From Bog-950 sp046329495 (lineage in GTDB: Bacteria > Bacteroidota > Bacteroidia > Chitinophagales > LD1), in NCBI GenBank assembly GCA_046329495.1, contig JAXLUO010000009.1:83112-147111 (forward strand): DNA of 64,000 nucleotides, read 5' to 3'. Of the stretch, positions 54,452 through 63,400 are shown in pieces (within the stretch, counting starts at the first letter, position 1; each line of letters starts with the position of its first letter). The position numbers and the translations under genes were made by a program. The notes below the pieces were generated by a model. It ran no database searches. It saw only the letters and a program-made list of their open reading frames with translations, and was not told the DNA's origin.

Positions 54452-55929
54452 TTCGTAAAAATTATTTCGGGTAAACGAATGGCTTTGGTGCCTTTATCGT
54501 CAATCATTATCAGTTCTTCCTTCTCGCGGTTAATAAACGATTTGCTGCTTTGGGTGGCGATGTTGATGTACGTGAGCACCTCCGATAAGCCTTTGGTTAC
54601 CGGGTAACGTTCCACCACATCTTTCAGCGTAATCTGTTTTTTCTTCTTCAGTGTTTCGGCCACGTTGTTTTCCAGTTGTTCCTTATCAATAAAGAACTGC
54701 CCGACGAGATTATCGAGATTTAACGAGGTAAGGTCTACATCGGCTGTCTTCAACGCTTTGGCGGTAATAAAGCTGTCCTGCGGTTCTTCGGTAAGCGGGC
54801 GCTCCATGCTTAGCTCAATTTCCGGCAGGCCTTCAATCTCCATAAAGTTATCGCCTTTAGGAGGGTTATCCTTTGCTTTCAACGCATCGGCCTTGATCTC
54901 GTTTATTAAGCGGATTGCTGTTTTGCGTTCCAGTAAACTTTTTTCGGCTAATACCTTGTTCAGCTTATCGGCCAGTTTGTGATACGAGTTGCGCACGCGG
55001 GTTCCTTCGCGGTTCAGGTAAATGCGCAAGTGAATCAGGAAGGGATCTTCCACATCAATTTTACGTTCCTGCAAAATGATGATCACCTTGCGGATCAGCT
55101 CGGTTAATTCATCCTTGCTGCTATCATCTAACAAATGGCGATAGAACGCTTCGAAACTTTTACCCTGGTCGGTATTGCGCAAATCATCCAGTGCATCCAA
55201 TGTATAATGCAGGATGTTGCCCTTGCTCATTTCCAGGTTGGTCTGCTTCTCGTAAATGGTGTTCTTAATTACGTTGAAGTTTTCTTCCACCTCGCGGAAA
55301 TCGGCCAGCAAGCTGCGGGCCAGTTTACTTACCTCGTTAAAGCGCGATTTTACGTAGTAATCTTCGGCACTTACTACCTTCTGTTCTATTTCCAGTTTAC
55401 GGATTTCAGCTTCCAGTTCGCGTTTGCGCAAGCGTAGTGCTTCTGCTTTTTCTTTCCAGTCCTCAGTGCTGTTCTCGGCTATCTCGCGCAGTTTGTTGAA
55501 GATGTCCATGAACTTGCTTTCGGCGCTGATGAAGTCTTCCTTGCGGAGACTGTCCATCCACTGCAATACTTTTTCGCTGTGGCTGGTAAGGCTGTGCTGG
55601 TATAGGCCTTTTTCATCGGGCTCAAATGTTATAAAGCCCTGGTCGCTCCATTTGCGGATCAGCAGTTCTGCTTTCTCGCTGCTATCGAGCACCTGTTGCA
55701 GGTCGTTGTCCTCGTCTTCAATATAATCGCGGTAGCTGATCTTCTCCAGTACAGAAGCCAGTCGGCGCACGAGCTCAGTATGCGGTACAAAGCCTACCGG
55801 CGTCTGCTTAAACTCTCTGCGTAAAAAAAACAGGATGAGCGGAGCCGATTGGGCTCTGAACAGTTTAATGGCAGCCGGTGCGTTGCGTGATTCAAAAAGC
55901 GATTTTAGTCTGTCATATTCCTCAAACAC
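54448..55929 (-). CDS. jetA: Wadjet protein JetA (kleisin-like subunit)
   Basis: A DUF3375 protein. I place the start at GTG 55929 (VFEEYDRLKSLFES), giving 493 residues, the family's usual size; the N-terminus then matches the DUF3375 opening and is followed by KLFRAQSAPLILFFLRREF. The open frame continues to ATG 56169, but that would overlap the divergent GH1 gene by 92 bp and add 80 residues of no family likeness. The protein is helical with long coiled coils (~165-260) and corresponds to MukF. First gene of jetABCD; DUF3375 plus DUF4194 indicates a type I Wadjet. Confidence 0.9.
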   Translation of the reverse strand: MFEEYDRLKSLFESRNAPAAIKLFRAQSAPLILFFLRREFKQTPVGFVPHTELVRRLASVLEKISYRDYIEDEDNDLQQVLDSSEKAELLIRKWSDQGFITFEPDEKGLYQHSLTSHSEKVLQWMDSLRKEDFISAESKFMDIFNKLREIAENSTEDWKEKAEALRLRKRELEAEIRKLEIEQKVVSAEDYYVKSRFNEVSKLARSLLADFREVEENFNVIKNTIYEKQTNLEMSKGNILHYTLDALDDLRNTDQGKSFEAFYRHLLDDSSKDELTELIRKVIIILQERKIDVEDPFLIHLRIYLNREGTRVRNSYHKLADKLNKVLAEKSLLERKTAIRLINEIKADALKAKDNPPKGDNFMEIEGLPEIELSMERPLTEEPQDSFITAKALKTADVDLTSLNLDNLVGQFFIDKEQLENNVAETLKKKKQITLKDVVERYPVTKGLSEVLTYINIATQSSKSFINREKEELIMIDDKGTKAIRLPEIIFTK

Positions 55930-56077
55930 GGCGGTAATATATCCAGAGATTTGTTTGTACCCGAGGCAGGTGGAAAAACGGCCGTTTTGCGGGGATAAAT
56001 TTTGTTTGCCGAAACAGGTAAGCTGCCGGGGTATTTGTACGTTTAGGGCCTTGTAGCCCATTAATTTCCATGGATTT

Positions 56078-57508
56078 ATGAATAGAGAAGCGTTTTTGAA
56101 GCTTTCGGCCCTGGTTGGGGCGGGTTTGTCGTTACCTGACGGTTTGTTGGCCGCGGCCAATTTTAACAACGAGTTAAAACGAAGCGATTTCGGAAAGGAT
56201 TTTGTATGGGGAACGGCAACAGCCAGTTATCAGATTGAAGGTGGCTGGAATGAAGATGGCAAAGGAGAATCAAACTGGGATCATTTTGTGCATACTACCC
56301 GGAAGGTGAAAACGCATGAAACGGCCGATGTGGCAGATGATTTTTACCACCGCTACGAGAGCGATCTGCAATTAATGAAGCAGATGAACATTCCTGCTTA
56401 CCGTTTTTCTATTTCGTGGCCACGATTGATACCAACCGGCTCGGGAGGCGTGAATCAAAAAGGTATAGATTATTATAATAGAGTAATTGATTCGTGCCTT
56501 GAGAAGGGCATTGAGCCCTGGGTAACCTGCTACCACTGGGATATGCCGCAAACGCTGGAAGCTAAAGGCGGCTGGATGAACCGGGATATACTTGGTAGAT
56601 TTGAAGAATATGTGGCCTTGTGCGGCCGTAGCTTTGGTGATAGGGTGAAGCGCTGGATGGTGCTGAACGAACCTGTGAGTTATGCGGTGGGAGGTTACCT
56701 GGTAGGTGTGCATCCTCCGGGTAAGTTTGGGTTAAGGTCGTTTTACAAAGCGGTACCGAACATTACGCTAAGCCAGGCCATTGGAGGACGAGCCTTGCGC
56801 AGAGAAGTTAAGGATGCTAAAATAGGCACTACGTATAGCTGCATGCCGGTAGACGGCTGGAAAGACAAGCCTGCGAATATTACGGCAGCCAAGCGGGTGG
56901 ATGTAATTGCCAATCGCTTGTTTATTGAACCAACTTTAGGTATGGGTTATCCCATACATGATTTACCAGCATTAAAGCATATAGAAAAGTATATAAAGCC
57001 GGGAGACGAGGAATTGGTGAAGTTTGATTTTGACTTTATCGGTATACAGAATTATACCCGTTGGGTAGTGAAGTATTTTGGTTTAATACCGGCCGTACAT
57101 GCCATTAATATTAAGCCTGCACGCATGGGCCACGATTTAACCGAGATGGGTTGGGAGGTGTTACCTGAAGGAATGTATCGCATTATAAAACAGTTTGCCG
57201 CTTATAAAGGCGTGAAGGAAATAGTGTTGACTGAAAGCGGCGCTGCCTTTAAAGATGAAGTGGTGAATGGCGCTATTAACGATCAGAAACGGATACAATA
57301 TATAAAGGATTACCTGCAGCAGGTGTTGAAGGCGAAGCAGGAAGGCATAAATGTTACAGGGTATTTTATCTGGAGCTTTCTGGATAATTTTGAATGGGCC
57401 GAAGGCTATAGGCCTAAGTTGGGAATTGTTGGGGTAGATTTTAAAACCCAGGAGCGAATTGTAAAAGCTTCGGGTAAATGGTATAGCGATTTTTTGAGCG
57501 GGAAATAA
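56078..57508 (+). CDS. GH1 family beta-glucosidase, exported
   Basis: A 476-residue family 1 glycoside hydrolase. An N-terminal stretch (LKLSALVGAGLSLPDGLLAA) looks like a signal sequence, so it is probably periplasmic. Catalytic acid/base Glu198 lies in MVLNEPVSY and nucleophile Glu386 in LTESGAAF; the opening FVWGTATASYQIEGG and the closing WSFLDNFEWAEGY are family hallmarks. It hydrolyses beta-linked glucosides or related disaccharides. It is transcribed away from jetA, followed after 32 bp by an SDR gene. Confidence 0.93.
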   Translation: MNREAFLKLSALVGAGLSLPDGLLAAANFNNELKRSDFGKDFVWGTATASYQIEGGWNEDGKGESNWDHFVHTTRKVKTHETADVADDFYHRYESDLQLMKQMNIPAYRFSISWPRLIPTGSGGVNQKGIDYYNRVIDSCLEKGIEPWVTCYHWDMPQTLEAKGGWMNRDILGRFEEYVALCGRSFGDRVKRWMVLNEPVSYAVGGYLVGVHPPGKFGLRSFYKAVPNITLSQAIGGRALRREVKDAKIGTTYSCMPVDGWKDKPANITAAKRVDVIANRLFIEPTLGMGYPIHDLPALKHIEKYIKPGDEELVKFDFDFIGIQNYTRWVVKYFGLIPAVHAINIKPARMGHDLTEMGWEVLPEGMYRIIKQFAAYKGVKEIVLTESGAAFKDEVVNGAINDQKRIQYIKDYLQQVLKAKQEGINVTGYFIWSFLDNFEWAEGYRPKLGIVGVDFKTQERIVKASGKWYSDFLSGK

Positions 57509-57540
57509 TAGCCTGTTAGATTTACAATAAAACAAGGACG

Positions 57541-58314
57541 ATGCAATACACGCTGATTACCGGCGCCAGTAAAGGACTGGGCAAAGCTTTTGCTTACGAA
57601 TGTGCTAACAAGGGGATGAACCTGTTGCTTACAGCACGTTCTACACAGTTACTTGAACCACTGGCAGAAGAATTGCGCAAAAAAAATGTTCAGGTAGAAA
57701 TACATACCTGCGATTTGCTGGACCATGTGGCGTATCGAAAAATTTTTGATTGGATTAGGGAGAAAGGGTTCCATGTAAACATGCTCATCAACAATGCAGG
57801 GATGGGCTTTTACGGTCAGTTTGATACGCAACCACTGGACAAGCATTTAGAGGTGATGCATTTAAACATGGATGCCATGGTAAAGATGGCCCATGAGTTT
57901 TTAAACAGCAGCGATGCCAGCCAACGCCGTTACTTATTGAATGTAGTAAGCATGGGCGCTTATTTGCCGGTGCCTTATATGGCTATTTATTCTGCTTCAA
58001 AGGCCTTTATGCTTTCATTCTCCAATGCAATACGGCATGAGCTGAAAGATAAGAATGTATATGTATCGGCCTTATGCCCCGGTGGTGTGGAGACCGAGTT
58101 TTTTGGTCCGGCACAGATGGATACTATCGCCAAACGCAATGCTAAATTTATGATGAGTGCAGCGGAGGTGGCAAAAGAAGGTTTGGACGGCGTGCTACGC
58201 AATAAAATGGAGGTAGTGCCCGGATTCACAAACCGGATAGGGGCGTTCGCTTCGCGCCATGCACCACAATCGCTGGTTATAGCACAGGCAGCTAATATGT
58301 ATAAGCCTGAATAA
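57541..58314 (+). CDS. Short-chain dehydrogenase/reductase (SDR)
   Basis: A 257-residue oxidoreductase. The NAD(P)-binding motif is TGASKGLGKAFAYE near the N-terminus, then NNAGMG, the catalytic Ser region VVSMGAY, and the YSASK catalytic Tyr/Lys pair. The LCPGGVETEF segment closes the cofactor site. The Arg of TARS after the second strand suggests NADP preference. Substrate unknown. Probably co-transcribed with the GH1 gene; the next gene is convergent, 4 bp away. Confidence 0.92.
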   Translation: MQYTLITGASKGLGKAFAYECANKGMNLLLTARSTQLLEPLAEELRKKNVQVEIHTCDLLDHVAYRKIFDWIREKGFHVNMLINNAGMGFYGQFDTQPLDKHLEVMHLNMDAMVKMAHEFLNSSDASQRRYLLNVVSMGAYLPVPYMAIYSASKAFMLSFSNAIRHELKDKNVYVSALCPGGVETEFFGPAQMDTIAKRNAKFMMSAAEVAKEGLDGVLRNKMEVVPGFTNRIGAFASRHAPQSLVIAQAANMYKPE

Positions 58315-58318
58315 TAAT

Positions 58319-59317
58319 TTATTTTTTGAGGGTGCGATACCAGGCAACCGTTCGTTCCAGTCCTTCGTGCAATTTAACCTTAGGCCGGTAGCCAATTTCC
58401 TGCATCGCTTTTTTAGGCGTGAAATGAATATCGTGCGTAGCAGTTTTTACGATATACGTGCTGATGATAGGCATTTTGTTAGGAAGTGCCGTAAAGTGAA
58501 ATGCGTCGATTAGAAAAGCCACCGGAGCTAAAACTGCTTTAGGTACGGAAGCAGGCTTAATATCAATGCCTAATTTTTCAGCAAACAGTGTGAACAGATC
58601 TTTAGTGTGGATGTAGTCGGGCTCGTCGTCGGCAATTACATATGTATTACCGGCAGCAGCAGGGTGGGAGCCGGCACAAACCAAGCCATGCACCAGGTTA
58701 TCTACATATACATAACCCAAGCGGTTAGTGCCGCTGCCCACGTAAGCGAGAAATTGTTTTTGCTCGATGCGTTGTAAAATTTCGCGGCTGGTTAGCATGT
58801 CGTTAGGGCCGAATATTTGAAAGCCGGGCCGAACAATGACAATCTCCATATCTTTTTTGTGTGAAGCGAGCAATTCCTCGCAACGGATTTTAGAGGCTAT
58901 ATAGGGACGCGTAAACGTACCGGGTTGCATCAGGGGTGTTGATTCATCGGCCTGATGAAAGTGCCTGAAGCCATGCACTACTAACGAACTCATAAACACA
59001 AAACGACGTACGTTGCTATGGATAGCTTCGTTTAGCAGGTTTTGGGTGCCATAATAATTTACGTTGAAGATATTTTTGGTCCATGCGGCAGAAGGTAATG
59101 CCGCGAGGTGATAGACTACTTCAATGCCGTTCAACAAGCCCTTTAGTGTTTCGGGTTTAGTAATATCGGCATACACAGTTTTGCAATCTACTCCTTCCAG
59201 ATTATGCAGTGGTGTGCCGGGTAGTACCATGGCACTTACCTTATATCCTTCTTTAGCCAGTTGTTTGGTAAGGTTGCTGCCAATAAAACCGTTGGCGCCG
59301 GTAACCAGTACATTCAT
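58319..59317 (-). CDS. NAD-dependent epimerase/dehydratase
   Basis: A 332-residue extended SDR with N-terminal TGANGFIGSNLTKQL, the HLAALPS strand, catalytic Ser/Thr region FMSSLVVHG and YIASK (Tyr/Lys). It resembles nucleotide-sugar epimerases or 3-beta-hydroxysteroid-dehydrogenase-like proteins; the substrate cannot be chosen. The next gene upstream ends 7 bp before its start, so it is in one unit with the CPBP gene. Confidence 0.88.
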   Translation of the reverse strand: MNVLVTGANGFIGSNLTKQLAKEGYKVSAMVLPGTPLHNLEGVDCKTVYADITKPETLKGLLNGIEVVYHLAALPSAAWTKNIFNVNYYGTQNLLNEAIHSNVRRFVFMSSLVVHGFRHFHQADESTPLMQPGTFTRPYIASKIRCEELLASHKKDMEIVIVRPGFQIFGPNDMLTSREILQRIEQKQFLAYVGSGTNRLGYVYVDNLVHGLVCAGSHPAAAGNTYVIADDEPDYIHTKDLFTLFAEKLGIDIKPASVPKAVLAPVAFLIDAFHFTALPNKMPIISTYIVKTATHDIHFTPKKAMQEIGYRPKVKLHEGLERTVAWYRTLKK

Positions 59318-59324
59318 ATGTCGC

Positions 59325-60092
59325 TCAAATAAATTTTTCGGGTAGCAGGTGTAAGCGGTAAAGGATAAAGAAATCCATGAATACGTTCATTAAAAAGTGT
59401 ATCCACATGCCATACCACATAGAATTAAAGCGTATGGCTACATAACCAAATACCGGACCGAACAAAGCAGCCATTAGAACTTCGGTGCCGGGTTTGCCTA
59501 TATGGAATAGGGTGGTAATAACAGTTTGAATAAGCAGGATGGTAATAATATCCCGTTTGCCCGGCTTATTGCCCAGGTAGCCAAATTGCAAGTAACCGCG
59601 ATAAAAGGTTTCGTAACTGAAGAAATAGAAGAAGTAAGAACACTGATAGAGTATAAAGATGCCCCAGCTGCTGCCTATGAGTTTTGATAATGGATATTCG
59701 CTTTGCAAAACAGGCTCGTTAGAAGAAAACCAGGTACTGGCCAACACCAGGGGGTAGATGATGGCGCAAACCAATAGTGCTGTTTTGTTTCGCGAGTGGC
59801 GCCAGCTTAGTTCCACAAAGCTTTCGTTGAAGTAATATTTAACGATAAGCCAGGGCACTACTACATATAATAGAACAGTGATAGCAAATTGGTAGAAGTA
59901 TTGGTAAAGATCGTATTGCGGGTTGCTGTAACCGAAAAGGGTATGAAAGACTACTAAATCCTTTGAAAACGGGCCTTTATTAGTATACCAAAGCGCCGAA
60001 ACCCAGTAAAGTGCGGTAAGCAATACGGTTGATAAAATAACTATCGTTCTGCGCTTTTGGGCAGTAACGGACGTGGTAGTGGGTTGCACCAT
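59325..60092 (-). CDS. CPBP-type intramembrane protein (atypical active site)
   Basis: A 255-residue integral membrane protein with about seven helices. The C-terminal half has the CPBP (Rce1/Abi) pattern: motif 1 reads SYETFYRGYLQ, motif 2 is TTLFHIGKPG, and motif 3 WIHFLMNVFMD. Family members usually have Glu-Glu in motif 1; here the first position is Tyr, leaving one Glu plus the Arg. Activity is therefore uncertain; it could be a prenyl-protein-protease relative or a non-catalytic member. It sits just upstream of the epimerase on the same strand. Confidence 0.78.
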   Translation of the reverse strand: MVQPTTTSVTAQKRRTIVILSTVLLTALYWVSALWYTNKGPFSKDLVVFHTLFGYSNPQYDLYQYFYQFAITVLLYVVVPWLIVKYYFNESFVELSWRHSRNKTALLVCAIIYPLVLASTWFSSNEPVLQSEYPLSKLIGSSWGIFILYQCSYFFYFFSYETFYRGYLQFGYLGNKPGKRDIITILLIQTVITTLFHIGKPGTEVLMAALFGPVFGYVAIRFNSMWYGMWIHFLMNVFMDFFILYRLHLLPEKFI

Positions 60093-60487
60093 GTTATGAA
60101 AGTAAACTTTTATAACTATGGCGCAATGGGTTGAAAAAGAAAGATTAAGCTAACAAACTTCACTTTTTAAAAGGCCTGGGCATCCAAGTGAAGAGAATTT
60201 AGCGATTAGCGGCTGATAGTTAAAAAGCAAGGGCTTATGAAGGAATCAACCTTTCTGCGGATTTTATGCTTCGTTTTGATAGTGATTGACAAAAAACAAC
60301 TATTTTATTGTTAATAAAGCAGTTATACGGGCTCAGTATAAACGGTTTGAGCACTTTGTAAAACTTCCGGATTTTATGAATACCACCTGTTTTTTAGACA
60401 ATTGAATTAACCGATTCTGAAGATAGAGCGGTTTGGGCGGTTATATTTGCCGGTCCTTACAATTAAGGAAGGCTTAAATCCTGTTTT
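60093..60487. other. Intergenic region upstream of the giant repeat protein
   Basis: About 395 bp between divergent starts. I see no gene or terminator. A perfect -7 element lies near its right end. Confidence 0.5.
60442..60449 (+). promoter_or_regulatory. Candidate -7 element for the repeat protein gene
   Basis: TATATTTG, a perfect match to TAnnTTTG, 38 nt before the ATG at 60488. No convincing -33 element at the usual distance. Confidence 0.35.
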
Positions 60488-63400
60488 ATGAAGAAAATTT
60501 TATTCTTCCTCGCCGGCTTACTTACCCTGTTAACGGTAAGCGCCCAATCAGTAACCATTACTCAGCCAAACGGCGGAGAGGTATTGTATGGTTGCCAAAC
60601 CTACCAGATCAAATGGACCTCCAGCGGTGTTTCAAACTTGTGGAACATTGATTACTCGCTGAATAACGGTGCCATCTGGACCTCGGTGGCCACACAGATT
60701 AACATCACTAACGGCCAGTATAACTGGACGGTACCTATGGTTGCGAGCAACCAGGTGAAGGTGCGTGTACGCGACTATAGTGATACCACCAAGCAGGATA
60801 TGAGCGATGCGGTGTTCACTATACAGTTGCCGATTACCATTACCACACCCAATGGTGGTGAAAACTGGCAGGGTTTAAGTACACATAACATAGCCTGGAC
60901 ACCTGCAGGAACTTCCGGCTTTTTCAATATTTATTATTCAGTTGATAACGGTTCAACGTTTACAACCATTGCTACCAACGTTGCGGCCAACAACTATAAC
61001 TGGACCGTGCCTAATAACCCATCTACAACGGCATTGGTGAAGGTTACAGATGCTACTACGAGCTGTCAGCTCGATTTATCGAATGCGGTGTTTACTATTT
61101 CGCCTGCAAAGCCGATTTTGACCGCGCCGAACGGAGGAGAAATATGGACCATTGATGCAACTAAAAACGTAACCTGGACCACCAATACATTCTATACCAC
61201 GGTTAAACTGGAATACTCAACTGATAACGGTGTAAGCTATAACCTGATTAACAGCGCAGCTCCAAACACCGGAAGTTATGCGTGGGTTATCCCGAATACG
61301 CCAACTACACAAGCGCTGGTACGCGCCAGCAACTCAACCGGTTCCACCATCAGCGATACCAGTAATGCCAACTTTACTATTCAATTACCCAATAACTTTT
61401 TGATTACGCCAAATGGTGGCGAAGTATGGCGTAGCGGTAACACGCACCAGATTACCTGGGATAATACCGTGTTTACCTCTTCAGTAAAAATTGAATACAG
61501 TACCAATAACGGTACAACCTGGAGCACGATCACCACCAATGCTTCGAACAGTGGCACGTACAACTGGAACATACCTTATATGCTGTCGTCCACACAGGCA
61601 CTGGTACGCGTTACCAACAATACTTTAGCTACCATTGTAGATACCAGCAATGCGGTGTTTACCATTAAAGCACCTGTAACAGTAGACTATCCGAATGTAA
61701 CGGCAGATACCCTGACGGGCTGTTCAACGATCAGCATCCAGTGGAGCAAGACCAGTGCTTTTGAGAACTACAACACCAGCACGAGCACTACCTACCGCAA
61801 CAGCTACGACCTATACTATAGTGTAAACGGCGTATGGAACAGCATAACCACGGTTTACGGCACGTATGGTCAGGACTACTATACCTATAGCTGGGTAGTG
61901 CCTGATTTAGCACCGGGCAACTTAAAGATAGTAGTACAGGCCCGTTACAACAGCTACCAGTATCCAAGCACCCCAGTGTTCTGGACAGATAGCAGCGACC
62001 TTAATGTGCCTGTTAAAAATCCTGCCGGATTAATTACAGTTGTTACCCCTAACGGCGGCGTTAACTTAAATGCACTAACCAATTACAACGTAACCTGGAC
62101 AGCCAGTGGCACCAGCGGATTCTTTGATGTTTTATATAGTGTAAACGGAGGTACCAGTTACAACACTATTACCAGTAATATAACCGGCAACAGTTATACA
62201 TGGAACGTAAATAATAACCCGAGCACCAACGTATATGTACGTGTAAGGGATAACCAGAACGTGTGTCGTAAAGATGCGAGCAATGCGGCCAATACTATTT
62301 TGGCGGCTACACCTATACTGACCTCGCCAAACGGTGGTGAAGTATGGAAAGTGAACAGCAACCAGAACATAACCTGGAACACGGCTACCTTATACGGCCC
62401 TGTATATATAGAGTATAGTGTAGATAATGGCGCTACCTGGAATATTGTAGCCGCTTCGGCTTCTAATACCGGGTCTTATTCATGGGTAGTACCTAATCTG
62501 ATCACCAATCAGGCGTTGATCCGCATCAGCAATGTAGGCAACCCGTCTATCAGCGATGTAAGCAACGCGGTGTTTACCATTAACTTACCTACCCCATTAT
62601 TAACGGCACCAAACGGTGGCGAAGTATGGCGCAGCGGTAACACACACCAGATAACCTGGGATGCGAGCACGGTAGCGAGCAACGTATCGATAGAATACAG
62701 CACGAACAACGGAGCAACCTGGAGTACGATCACGACCAGTGCATCGAACACAGGCACCTACAACTGGAACATTCCGTATATGCTGAGTACCACACAGGCG
62801 CTGGTACGTATCACCAACACCAGCTTCCCGAGTGCGATAGACACGAGCAATGCGGTGTTTACGATTAAAGCACCTGTAACGGTAGACTATCCGAATGTAA
62901 CGGCAGATACCCTGACGGGCTGTTCAACGATCAGCATCCAGTGGAGCAAGACCAGTGCTTTTGAGAACTACAACACCAGCAGCAGCACTACCTACCGCAA
63001 CAGCTACGACCTATACTATAGTGTAAACGGCGTATGGAACAGCATAACCACAGTTTACGGCACGTATGGTCAGGACTACTACACCTATAGCTGGGTAGTG
63101 CCTGATTTAGCGCCGGGTAACTTAAAGATAGTAGTACAGGCGCGTTACAACAGCTACCAGTATCCAAGTACGCCGGTGTTCTGGACAGACAGCAGCGATG
63201 CGAACGTACCTGTTAAGAACCCGAGCGGCACGATCGTAGTAACGAACCCGAACGGTGGCGTAACGATGAACGCGCTGACGAACTACAACGTAACGTGGAC
63301 AGCGAACGGCACGAGCGGTTTCTTTGACATATTATACAGCACCAACGGTGGCACGAGCTACAGTGTAGTGGCGAGCAACCAAACGGGCAATAACTACAAC

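Noticed and set aside
54448..56169. JetA starting at ATG 56169
   Set aside because: The extra 80 residues match nothing in DUF3375 and would overlap the divergent GH1 gene; GTG 55929 fits the family N-terminus and size.
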